From positions 1 to 7,459 of the forward strand of contig JASJAL010000419.1 of the NCBI GenBank assembly GCA_030067055.1: 7,459 bases of DNA. The letters are read 5' to 3'. The notes under the pieces are model-generated. The model was not told where the DNA came from. It searched no databases and saw nothing but the letters and a program-made list of their open reading frames with translations. Source of the stretch: Kiloniellales bacterium (GTDB taxonomy: Bacteria > Pseudomonadota > Alphaproteobacteria > Kiloniellales > JAKSBE01). Position 1 is the stretch's first letter. Every line of letters starts with the position of its first letter. Shown piece by piece: positions 1-6,561 of this stretch. Made by a program: the position numbers and the translations under genes.

Positions 1-1
1 C

Positions 2-607
2 CTGCCCTACGTTACCACCTGGGTCGTGGCCGAGGACGGAGGGCACCCCGGCGTCGGGATCGACAACCGGGCTGCCGGCCGGCGCATCGCGGACTATCTC
101 CTCGACCTCGGTCACCGCGACCTCGCCGTGATCTCGGCCGAGACCGCGTGCAACGACCGCGCGCGCCAGCGCCTGGCCGGCGTCCGCGCGGCGCTCGAGG
201 CGCGCGGCCTTTCCCTGGCGCAGGAGCGGGTGATCGAGCGGCCGCTGGACCTGCTCGAAGGCGGCCACGCCTTTCGCCACCTCATGTCCTTGGCGCCGGC
301 GCCCAGCGCGGTGGTCTGCGGCGCCGACCTCTTTGCCGTCGGCGCGGTCTTCGAGAGCCGCAAGCTGGGGCTCCGGATCCCGGAGGACGTCTCGCTCACC
401 GGCTTCGACGACATCGAGTTCGCCTCCCTGATCGATCCGCCGCTAACCACCTTGCGCGTCCCGGTCCGCGAGATCGGTGAGCGCAGCGCCGACTACCTGC
501 TGAAGCGGCTGCGTGGCGAAGCGGTGCCGAACAGCACCCTGCTCGAGGTCGAGCTTCTGCTGCGCGGCAGCACGGCAGCGCCCAAGGCGAAGGAGAACCT
601 GCGATGA
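2..607 (+). CDS. LacI/PurR-family transcriptional regulator, C-terminal part (5' truncated by window edge)
   Basis: The reading frame is open from base 2 (LPYVTTWVV...), so the gene starts upstream. The 201 visible codons cover most of the periplasmic-binding-protein-like effector and dimerisation domain of a LacI/PurR repressor; the N-terminal helix-turn-helix is outside the window. Family signatures are visible in order: GIDNRAAGRR with a following LGHRDLAVIS, then NDRARQRLAGVRAAL, the VVCGADLFAVGAV segment, VSLTGFDDIEFA (family consensus GFDD), PPLTTLRVP with IGERSADYLLKRL, and a closing LLLRGSTA like the usual RGST end. Known members act in the cytoplasm as DNA-binding dimers, mostly binding sugars or nucleobases; the ligand here cannot be read from the sequence. 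The stop overlaps the start of the flavoenzyme gene, so the two are probably co-transcribed, and the regulator may control itself and that enzyme (inference). The GTG at 26 is an internal codon, not the true start. Confidence 0.93.
   Translation: MPYVTTWVVAEDGGHPGVGIDNRAAGRRIADYLLDLGHRDLAVISAETACNDRARQRLAGVRAALEARGLSLAQERVIERPLDLLEGGHAFRHLMSLAPAPSAVVCGADLFAVGAVFESRKLGLRIPEDVSLTGFDDIEFASLIDPPLTTLRVPVREIGERSADYLLKRLRGEAVPNSTLLEVELLLRGSTAAPKAKENLR
590..595 (+). promoter_or_regulatory. Shine-Dalgarno site inside the regulator gene, for the flavoenzyme
   Basis: AAGGAG lies 8 nt before the ATG at 604, inside the last codons of the LacI-type gene. With the ATGA start/stop overlap it supports this ATG as the true start and implies translational coupling. 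Confidence 0.8.
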
Positions 608-3018
608 AATCACAAGCCCGCGTGGTCGTGATCGGCGGCGGCGTCGGCGGCTGCTCGACGCTCTATCACCTGACCAAGCTCGGCTGGTCCGACGTGGTCC
701 TGGTCGAGCGGGACGAGCTGACCTCTGGTTCGACCTGGCACGCGGCGGGTCAGGTCACCCAGTTTGGCACCGTCCAGACCATGGTCCGCCTGAAGCAATA
801 CAGCACCACGCTCTACGCCGAACTGGCCGCCGACCCGGAGCATCCGATCAACTACCACATCACCGGCGGTGTCCGGCTGGCGCATACCCGCGACGACATC
901 GACGGCTACAAGCATTTCATCGCCCTGGCCAAGGGCGTCGGGGTCGAGTTCGAGCTGCTTTCGGCCGAGGAGACCGGCCGGCGCCATCCCCTGATCAGCA
1001 CCCAGGGCCTGGCCGGCTCGCTCTGGGATCCGGTCGACGGTGACATCGACCCGAGCCAGCTGACTCAGGCCCTGGCTCGCCGGGCGCGCCAGGGCGGCGC
1101 GGAGATCTGTCGCTTCAATCCGGTGATCGGCATCGAGCGCAAGCCATCGGGCGACTGGCGGGTGCGGACCGAGAAGGGCGACATCGATTGCGAGGTGGTG
1201 GTCAACGCCACCGGCTACCGGGTCAACGAGGTCGGCGCCATGCTCGGGGTCGAGCATCCGGTGGTCTCGATGGAGCACCAGTACTTTCTAACGGAGTCGA
1301 TTCCCGAGATCGAGGCCCTGGACCATCGCGTGCCGATCATCCGCGACCCCGGCGACGACTTCTATTCGCGCCAGGAGCGCCAGGGCCTCCTGGTCGGGAT
1401 CTACGAGCAGGCCTGCCGGACCTGGGGAATGGAGGGCATCCCGGACTCCTTCACCATGGACCTGCTGCCCAACGACCTGGACCGCCTGGCCGACAACCTG
1501 GAGGGCGTCTTCGCCCGCCTGCCGGTGCTGGCGGAGACCGGCATCACCCGCATCGTCAACGGCCCGATCACCTATTCGCCCGACGGCTTGCCCCTGATCG
1601 GCAAGATCCCCGGCCTGCGCAACGCCTATGCCTGCCTCGGCCTGCGCGCCGGAATCGGCGAGGGCGGCGGCCACGGCAAGTGCCTGGCCGAGATCATCGT
1701 CCACGGCGAGTGCGAATGGGAGATGTGGGATCTCGATCCCCGACGCTTCACCGACTTCGCCGACCAGCCCTATACCGCGGCCAAGGCGATCGAGGAGTAC
1801 CAGCACGAGTTCGTCTTCCACATGCCCCATGAGGAGCGGCCGGCCGGGCGGCCGCTCAAGACGACGCCGCTCTACGAGACCTTCGCGGCCAAGGGTGCAC
1901 ACTTCGGCCTTCGTGGTGGCTGGGAGCGGGCGCTTTACTTCAGGCCGCAGGACCCCGATTTCGTCGACGTGCCGAGCTTCCGCCACACCACCTGGTTCGA
2001 CCTCGTCGGCGCGGAATGCCGGGCGGTCCGCGAGCGGGTCGGGATCACCGAGACCACCGGCTTCACCCGCCTCGCCGTCTCCGGACCCGATGCCGCCGCC
2101 TTCCTCGACCGCATGGTTGCCGGCCGCCTGCCCTCGGTCGGCCGCATCGGACTCGGCTACTTCTGCTCAGACAGCGGCGGAGTCGTCGCCGAGGCCACGA
2201 TCGTCCGCTTGGCCGAGGAGTCCTTTTGGCTGGTCTCGGCCGCCGCCGCAGAGCATCACGACCTGCAGTGGCTGAGCGAGCATCTGGACCGTGCCGAGGT
2301 TACCATCGAGAACCTGACCCGGCGCTTCTCCACCCTGGTCGTCGCCGGGCCGCAGGCCCGCGGCCTCTTGTCGAAGGTGACCGAGGCATCGCTCGACAAC
2401 GCCGCCTTTCCCTGGCTCAGCACCCGCCGGATCGAGGTCGCCGGCGCCGAGGTCCAGGCCCTGCGCGTCAATTTCGTTGGCGAGCTCGGCTGGGAGCTCC
2501 ACGTCGCGATGGAGGACCTCAAGGCCTGCTACGACCGCCTGGTCGCGGCCGGCGAGGACTTCGGTCTGGCCCACTTCGGCGCCTACGCCATGGAGTCGTT
2601 GCGCCTGGAAAAGTGCTATCGCCACTGGAAGGCCGATCTGACCACCGAGTTCTCGCCCTTCGAGACCGGACTCGACCGCTTCGTGAAACTCGACAAGGAT
2701 GACTTCCTCGGCCGTACGGCCCTGTTGAGGCAGAAGCAGGCGGGGATCGAAACCCGCTTCGTGCCGCTGATCGTCGACTGCGAGATCGCCAGTGCCCAGA
2801 TGGGCGCCCCCGTCTGGTCCGACGGGCAGGTCGTCGGCAGCGTCTCCTCCGGCGGCTACGGCCACACCATCGACAAGAACATCGCTTTGGGTTTCCTGCC
2901 CAGCGCCCTGGCCGTGCCCGGAACCGAGGTTGCCGTCACCATCCTCGGCGAGGCCCGCTCCGCCGTCGTCGCCGAGGAGCCGCTCTACGATCCCAGGAAC
3001 GAAAGGCTCAAGGCCTAG
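604..3018 (+). CDS. FAD-dependent oxidoreductase with C-terminal GcvT (aminomethyltransferase-like) domains; dimethylglycine/sarcosine dehydrogenase superfamily
   Basis: This 804-aa protein has the size and order of the dimethylglycine/sarcosine dehydrogenase superfamily. An N-terminal DAO-type FAD fold spans about residues 6-370: dinucleotide motif GGGVGG at 11-16, acidic E35 after the second strand for the ADP ribose, and SGSTWHAAG with H46, the position covalently flavinylated in mammalian DMGDH. A short FAD-oxidoreductase central segment follows (about 375-420), then a GcvT-type tetrahydrofolate-binding domain (about 420-690; SGPDAAAFLDRM, FVGELGWELHV, AMESLRLEKCYRHW) and a GcvT C-terminal barrel (about 705-795; DDFLGRTALL). 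Characterised members oxidatively demethylate N-methyl amino acids and pass the one-carbon unit to folate. The substrate here is unknown; no glycine-cleavage or other C1 gene is in view. The acid at the GG-x-x-x-D position of the GcvT domain is E530 rather than Asp, perhaps a subfamily trait. There is no signal peptide, so a cytoplasmic location is expected. The superfamily call is secure; the exact substrate is not. Confidence 0.93.
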   Translation: MKSQARVVVIGGGVGGCSTLYHLTKLGWSDVVLVERDELTSGSTWHAAGQVTQFGTVQTMVRLKQYSTTLYAELAADPEHPINYHITGGVRLAHTRDDIDGYKHFIALAKGVGVEFELLSAEETGRRHPLISTQGLAGSLWDPVDGDIDPSQLTQALARRARQGGAEICRFNPVIGIERKPSGDWRVRTEKGDIDCEVVVNATGYRVNEVGAMLGVEHPVVSMEHQYFLTESIPEIEALDHRVPIIRDPGDDFYSRQERQGLLVGIYEQACRTWGMEGIPDSFTMDLLPNDLDRLADNLEGVFARLPVLAETGITRIVNGPITYSPDGLPLIGKIPGLRNAYACLGLRAGIGEGGGHGKCLAEIIVHGECEWEMWDLDPRRFTDFADQPYTAAKAIEEYQHEFVFHMPHEERPAGRPLKTTPLYETFAAKGAHFGLRGGWERALYFRPQDPDFVDVPSFRHTTWFDLVGAECRAVRERVGITETTGFTRLAVSGPDAAAFLDRMVAGRLPSVGRIGLGYFCSDSGGVVAEATIVRLAEESFWLVSAAAAEHHDLQWLSEHLDRAEVTIENLTRRFSTLVVAGPQARGLLSKVTEASLDNAAFPWLSTRRIEVAGAEVQALRVNFVGELGWELHVAMEDLKACYDRLVAAGEDFGLAHFGAYAMESLRLEKCYRHWKADLTTEFSPFETGLDRFVKLDKDDFLGRTALLRQKQAGIETRFVPLIVDCEIASAQMGAPVWSDGQVVGSVSSGGYGHTIDKNIALGFLPSALAVPGTEVAVTILGEARSAVVAEEPLYDPRNERLKA

Positions 3019-3030
3019 GGTTTGGACCTG

Positions 3031-3084
3031 AAGGGGGATGCCGGCCATATTTCTGGCATCTTTGGTTTCCAGGCTTCTCCCCTT
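3031..3084 (+). terminator. Possible factor-independent terminator or nested hairpin downstream of the flavoenzyme gene
   Basis: An inverted repeat, GATGCCGG (3037-3044) and CTGGCATC (3053-3060), can form an 8-bp stem with one G-T pair and an 8-nt loop, followed by TTTGGTTT. Directly abutting on the left, AAGGGG (3031-3036) can pair with CCCCTT (3079-3084), giving a possible second, outer stem. It sits 12 bp after the stop of the flavoenzyme and before the peptidase. The T-run is interrupted, so termination strength is uncertain. Confidence 0.45.
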
Positions 3085-3106
3085 GCCGTGTCGAGAGAAA
3101 TAGGCC

Positions 3107-4090
3107 GTGAAGCACCGAGCTGTTCGTATCCTGGGTTTGGCCGTCGTCCTGGCGGCAGGGCTCTACGCTGGTCTGTTCTGGCTCCTGCGCAATCCCGCCC
3201 TGCCGTCCGATATTCCGGCGCCGTCGCAGCGGGCAGAAGCCGCGAGGCTGGAAGCGGACGTGCGCTACCTGGCCGGCCTCTCGCCGCCGCGCAACGCCCA
3301 GAACGCCGAAGGCCTGGACAAGGCCGCGGCCCACATCGCAGCGGCCATGGCCGCGACCGGTTGCAGGGTCGAGGAGCAGCCCTTCAAACTCGACCAGATC
3401 GAATACCGAAATGTCGCCTGTTCCTTCGGTCCGGAAGACGCCCCGCGCGTCGTGATCGGTGCGCACTACGACGTCGCCGGCGACGCCAATCCGGGCGCGG
3501 ACGACAACGCCAGCGGGGTCGCCGGGGTGCTCGAGCTGGCGCGCTTGATCGGCGCGGCGCAACCCAGCTTGCCCCATCGTGTCGACCTGGTCGCCTTCAC
3601 CCTCGAGGAGCCACCCTATTTCCGCAGCGAGGAGATGGGCAGCTACGTCTACGCCAGGAGCCTCCGAGAGGCCGGGGTATCAGTGAAGCTGATGGTCAGC
3701 GCCGAGATGATCGGCTATTTCTCCGACGATCCCGGCTCCCAGAGCTTTCCTCTCGATTTTCTTTCTTGGTTCTATCCCGACACCGGGAACTTCATTGCGG
3801 TTGTCGGCTCGGCCTTGGAACGATCGCTTGTCGGCCGCACCAAGGAGCTGATGAGCCTCGGCCCGGAGCTGCCGGTCTACTCCATCAACGCCCCCGGCTT
3901 CGTGCCCGGCGTCGACCTCTCGGACCACTGGAGCTTCTGGCAACACGGCTTCCCCGCGGTCATGGTGACCGACACGGCCTTCTTCCGGAACTCGAACTAT
4001 CACCGGCCGACGGACAGTCCGGAGACTCTGGACTACCGCCGAATGGCCCGCACCGTCGACGGCCTCTACCGGGTCGCGACCGGCTTTTGA
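3107..4090 (+). CDS. M28-family zinc metallopeptidase with N-terminal membrane anchor
   Basis: Predicted zinc exopeptidase of the M28 (aminopeptidase Y/PSMA-like) clan, 327 aa. Residues about 8-27 form one hydrophobic helix after a short basic N-terminus (MKHRAVR), so the catalytic domain should sit in the periplasm, anchored or cleaved. Expected M28 metal and catalytic positions are all visible: H120 in GAHYD, D132 in GADDNASG, the E167-E168 pair in FTLEEPP (general base and ligand), E200 in SAEMIGYF (Asp in many M28 enzymes), and H299 in NYHRPTD. GVDLSDHWSFW and PAVMVTDTAFFRN are also typical of this subfamily. GTG at 3107 is the first usable start because an in-frame TAG occupies 3101-3103; the ribosome site is weak (GAGAGAA near 3093). 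It lies 88 bp after the flavoenzyme, with a possible terminator between, so it may have its own promoter. Its 3' end faces the Mur ligase across 18 bp. The peptide substrate cannot be deduced. Confidence 0.9.
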   Translation: MKHRAVRILGLAVVLAAGLYAGLFWLLRNPALPSDIPAPSQRAEAARLEADVRYLAGLSPPRNAQNAEGLDKAAAHIAAAMAATGCRVEEQPFKLDQIEYRNVACSFGPEDAPRVVIGAHYDVAGDANPGADDNASGVAGVLELARLIGAAQPSLPHRVDLVAFTLEEPPYFRSEEMGSYVYARSLREAGVSVKLMVSAEMIGYFSDDPGSQSFPLDFLSWFYPDTGNFIAVVGSALERSLVGRTKELMSLGPELPVYSINAPGFVPGVDLSDHWSFWQHGFPAVMVTDTAFFRNSNYHRPTDSPETLDYRRMARTVDGLYRVATGF

Positions 4091-4108
4091 GGTCCGCAAT
4101 CTCCGCCT

Positions 4109-5539
4109 TCAGCTCTCGGCCTGCCCTTCCGGTCGAGCCTCGAGACGCTCTACCAGCTCCGCGGCGAAGAGTGCCAGGGTGTCGTCGCGGGCGCCCATGA
4201 TCACGATGCGGTCCCCGGGCTGTGCCAGTTCGATGAGGCGGTCGCCACAGGCGTCGCGCTCGGCGAAGGCCTCGGCGCGCCGGCCGCCGGCCACCACCCC
4301 GGCGACGATGTCCTTGCTGGTCACGCTGCGGTCGGTGACCGTCCCGCCGTAGTAGACCGGGTCGGGCATGATCAGCAGGTCGTCCTCGCGCAGGTGCTCG
4401 GCGAAGCAGGCGATGAAGCCGTCCTTCATCTTGCGCAGCGGGCCGAAGCCGTGAGGCTGGAACATCGCCAGCAGCCGCCCGGGGAAGGCGTGCAGGGTGG
4501 CGAGCGTGGCCTCGATCTTGTCCGGGTTGTGGGCGAAGTCGTCGATCACCGTGACGCTTTGCGCCTGACCGACGAATTCGAGCCGGCGGCGCAGACCGGC
4601 GAAGCCGCCGAGCGCCTCGGCGGCCGCCTCCAGGGAGAGGCCGCAAGCTCGCGCGGCGGCCAGGGCGGCGAGGGCGTTGGCGACGTTGTGCCGCCCGGGC
4701 ACCTGGAGGCGGACCTCCGCCGAGCTTCCGGTCTCATCCTCGGTCACATTGAAAGAAATCCCATCCGGGGCCGGGGCCAGGGCGCTGGCGACCAGGTCGG
4801 CGGCCGGATCGCTCAGGCTGAAGGTGATGGACTTGTCGGCGGGAACGCCGATCGCGAGGGCAGTGGTCTCGGCGTCGTCCAGGTTCAGGACCACGGTCTC
4901 GGCCTTGGCGAGGAAGTCGCGGAACAGGACGCGCAGCTCTTCCAGCGACTTGTGGTCGAGCGAGACGTTGTTCAGGACCGCGATGCGCGGGGTGTAGAGC
5001 GCAATCGAGCCGTCGCTCTCGTCGACCTCGCTGACGAAGACCTCGCCCTTGCCGACCACGGCGCTGGCGAAGGGGGTGTCGGTCGTGATGAAGTTCTTCA
5101 TCACCGCGCCGTTCATGATCGTCGGCTCCAGGCCGGCCTGCTGCAGGATCCAGCCGATCATCCCGGTCGCGGTCGACTTGCCGCTGGTGCCGCCGACGGC
5201 GAGGCTGCGCGGCGCGGCGTTGAAGATCTCGGCCAGCAGCTCGGCGCGGCGCATCACCGGCGCCCCGACCCGGCGCGCCTTCTGCACGTCGGGCACGCTG
5301 TCCTCGACCGCCGCCGAGGTGACCAGGATCTGCTCGGGGCCAGTGATGCCGCTGCCGTCCTGGGCGTGCAGCGGGATGCCGCGAGCGCGCAGAAAATCGA
5401 ACTTCTGCGCGGTCCGCCCTTGGTCTAGCATGCGGTCGGAGCCTTCGACGGCATGTCCCTGGCCTTGCAGGATCAGGGCCAGCGGCAGCATCCCGCTGCC
5501 GCCGATCCCACAGAAGAAGTAGTGCTTGTTCTGGGTCAT
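4109..5539 (-). CDS. Mur ligase family protein, MurC/Mpl-like (putative UDP-MurNAc-peptide ligase for peptidoglycan recycling)
   Basis: A 476-aa ATP-dependent ligase with the three Mur domains. The N-terminal nucleotide-sugar domain has GIGGSGM at 11-17 and EGSD at 32-35, then TSAAV and a [12 protein letters not shown] stretch as in MurC. The central ATPase has a P-loop GTSGKST (117-123), VDESDGS (172-178) and LNNVSLDHK (189-197), with H196 at the metal-binding His position. The C-terminal domain has [12 protein letters not shown] (281-292), DDFAHNP (333-339) and FQPHGF (360-365). MurC and Mpl normally carry GTHGKTT, so His-to-Ser in the P-loop is unusual. [20 protein letters not shown] resembles Mpl, while DESDGS and FQPH resemble MurC. 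Mpl joins murein tripeptide to UDP-MurNAc; MurC adds L-Ala. The divergent LD-carboxypeptidase neighbour favours recycling, but this is inference. ATG at 5539 is firm: an in-frame TAG lies 12 nt upstream (5552-5554). The ribosome site is weak. It is predicted to be cytoplasmic. Confidence 0.85.
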   Translation of the reverse strand: MTQNKHYFFCGIGGSGMLPLALILQGQGHAVEGSDRMLDQGRTAQKFDFLRARGIPLHAQDGSGITGPEQILVTSAAVEDSVPDVQKARRVGAPVMRRAELLAEIFNAAPRSLAVGGTSGKSTATGMIGWILQQAGLEPTIMNGAVMKNFITTDTPFASAVVGKGEVFVSEVDESDGSIALYTPRIAVLNNVSLDHKSLEELRVLFRDFLAKAETVVLNLDDAETTALAIGVPADKSITFSLSDPAADLVASALAPAPDGISFNVTEDETGSSAEVRLQVPGRHNVANALAALAAARACGLSLEAAAEALGGFAGLRRRLEFVGQAQSVTVIDDFAHNPDKIEATLATLHAFPGRLLAMFQPHGFGPLRKMKDGFIACFAEHLREDDLLIMPDPVYYGGTVTDRSVTSKDIVAGVVAGGRRAEAFAERDACGDRLIELAQPGDRIVIMGARDDTLALFAAELVERLEARPEGQAES

Positions 5540-5603
5540 CCGCTGCCGAGTCTAGCGATGGGGCCGGCCTGACACGAAGGCCCGAAGAGAAAGGAAAGCT
5601 CGA
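5540..5603. promoter_or_regulatory. Divergent intergenic region between Mur ligase and LD-carboxypeptidase genes
   Basis: These 64 bp must hold start signals for both divergent genes unless promoters lie within the coding regions. A short dyad is visible: GGCCT (5566-5570) and AGGCC (5578-5582), 7 nt apart, overlapping a GGCCGGCC palindrome (5562-5569). It could be an operator or a chance effect of high G+C. I see no convincing -35/-10 pair on either strand. Confidence 0.35.
5590..5598 (+). promoter_or_regulatory. Ribosome-binding site supporting the TTG start of the LD-carboxypeptidase
   Basis: The purine-rich run AAAGGAAAG sits a few bases before TTG 5604. An in-frame TAG at 5553-5555 and no upstream ATG or GTG leave TTG 5604 as the first start; ATG 5634 would cut away the first strand (FRIGV) of the S66 fold. 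Confidence 0.65.
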
Positions 5604-6452
5604 TTGAGTCGCAGCACGTTCAGGATCGGTGTCATGGCGCCCGGGACGCGCATTGACGCGAGCATTCCCGATCAGGTCAAGAGTCTTGCGTCGCGGCTCT
5701 ATCCCGACGCACCCCCGGAGATCGAATTCCATCCCCAGTGCTTCCTTTCGGCAGGACATTTCGCCGGCGACGACGCCGCCCGCGCCGCGGCCTTTCTCGA
5801 CATCGCCAACGATGAAAGCTTCGACGCGCTCTGGTTCGGGCGCGGCGGCTACGGCTCCTGCCGTTTCGCCGAAGACGTTCTACCAAGGCTGACGCCGGCC
5901 GCGCGCGACAAGCTCTACCTCGGCTACAGCGACGCCGGCACCCTGTTGGCCGGTCTCTACAAGGCCGGCTTTCCTCGCCTGGCGCACGGTCCCATGCCGA
6001 TCGACATCTCCCGCGCGGGCGGTGCCGCAGCGGTCGAGCGGGCGCTGGCCTACATGATCGAGGATTCCGCCGAGGCGCTGGAGCCGCACGTCGGGACCGA
6101 GGGTCCGGCGATCGCCTTCAACATCATCATCCTGGGCCATCTGATCGGGACGCCTCTGCTCCCCGATCTGGCGGGACACGTCCTGATGCTGGAGGAAATC
6201 TCGGAGTACATGTACCGCATCGACCGCGACCTTTGCCAGATCACCGCTATCCCAGAGATCCGCCAAGCCGCCGGTATCCGGCTCGGGCGTTGCAACGGCA
6301 TACCCGAGAACGACCCCGATTTCGTCCTGACCGAGGAAGAGGTCGCCCGCCACTGGTGCCAGGTCTCCGGGATCCCCTACCTCGGCCGCGCCGACATCGG
6401 CCACGACGCCGACAACAAGGTCGTGCCCTTCGGTCCGCGACCCACCGCCTGA
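5604..6452 (+). CDS. S66-family LD-carboxypeptidase (muramoyltetrapeptide carboxypeptidase-like)
   Basis: A 282-aa serine peptidase of family S66, near the usual length of about 300. Members remove the terminal D-Ala from murein tetrapeptides in the cytoplasm. Seen in order: N-terminal FRIGVMAPG (6-14), SAGHFAGDDAARAAAFLDI like the substrate-lid segment, FGRGGYGS (78-85), the nucleophile elbow LGYSD with S109, AHGP (127-130), FNIIILGHLIGTPLLPD (172-188), the acidic LMLEEISEYMYRIDRDL segment whose E197 or E198 should be the catalytic Glu, and GHDADNKVVPFG with H267 as the likely catalytic His. All three members of the Ser-Glu-His triad can therefore be placed. There is no signal peptide, as expected for recycling enzymes. 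TTG start; see the ribosome site entry. It is divergent from the Mur ligase gene, which suggests a shared job in murein peptide recycling (inference). The related MccF branch of S66, which cleaves peptide-nucleotide toxins, is possible but less likely here. Confidence 0.92.
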   Translation: MSRSTFRIGVMAPGTRIDASIPDQVKSLASRLYPDAPPEIEFHPQCFLSAGHFAGDDAARAAAFLDIANDESFDALWFGRGGYGSCRFAEDVLPRLTPAARDKLYLGYSDAGTLLAGLYKAGFPRLAHGPMPIDISRAGGAAAVERALAYMIEDSAEALEPHVGTEGPAIAFNIIILGHLIGTPLLPDLAGHVLMLEEISEYMYRIDRDLCQITAIPEIRQAAGIRLGRCNGIPENDPDFVLTEEEVARHWCQVSGIPYLGRADIGHDADNKVVPFGPRPTA

Positions 6453-6481
6453 CCGGGCAAAGCGCAGAAACCGGCCTCGAT

Positions 6482-6539
6482 CCGCGGGATCTGCGGCGAG
6501 GATCCCAGCCGTCACCGGATAGCCGTCGAAATCCCGCGG
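6482..6539. repeat. Inverted repeat in the convergent gap, possible bidirectional termination structure
   Basis: CCGCGGGAT (6482-6490) and ATCCCGCGG (6531-6539) are perfect 9-bp inverted copies 40 nt apart, in the 109-bp gap between the convergent LD-carboxypeptidase and aldolase-like genes. The left arm also belongs to a tighter dyad, GATCC-GCG-GGATC (6479-6491). No T-run follows on either strand, so a classic intrinsic terminator is not shown. Nothing else coding is seen in 6453-6561. Confidence 0.35.
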
Positions 6540-6561
6540 CGAAGGCTCAGTCGACGCCCGA

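Noticed and set aside
26..28. GTG as the start of the LacI-type protein
   Set aside because: The frame stays open to base 2 with family-like residues before it, and a LacI protein of this length would lack its DNA-binding domain. It is an internal codon of a gene cut by the window.
2167..3048. A 293-aa minus-strand frame inside the flavoenzyme gene, and similar long antisense frames elsewhere
   Set aside because: Long antisense frames arise by chance at high G+C; none shows a recognisable domain, and each lies wholly or mostly over a well-supported gene.
3701..3712. E200 in the M28 peptidase in place of the common metal-ligand Asp (LDMIGY)
   Set aside because: Glu can ligate zinc, and from memory an EMIGY form is common in this bacterial M28 subfamily, so it is not good evidence of altered function.
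3022..4200. A 392-aa plus-strand frame overlapping the M28 peptidase
   Set aside because: It is Arg/Gly/Pro-rich low-complexity translation typical of an alternative frame in GC-rich DNA, while the overlapping M28 frame has a full set of catalytic motifs.
3960..4646. A 228-aa minus-strand frame across the end of the Mur ligase gene
   Set aside because: Arg-rich shadow frame. The ligase frame carries DDFAHNP and FQPH motifs over the same bases, so I see no evidence of a frameshift.
5604..6452. LD-carboxypeptidase gene as a microcin-immunity (MccF-like) defence gene
   Set aside because: S66 includes MccF, but no toxin biosynthesis or defence genes are nearby and the neighbour is a Mur ligase, so murein recycling is the simpler reading.
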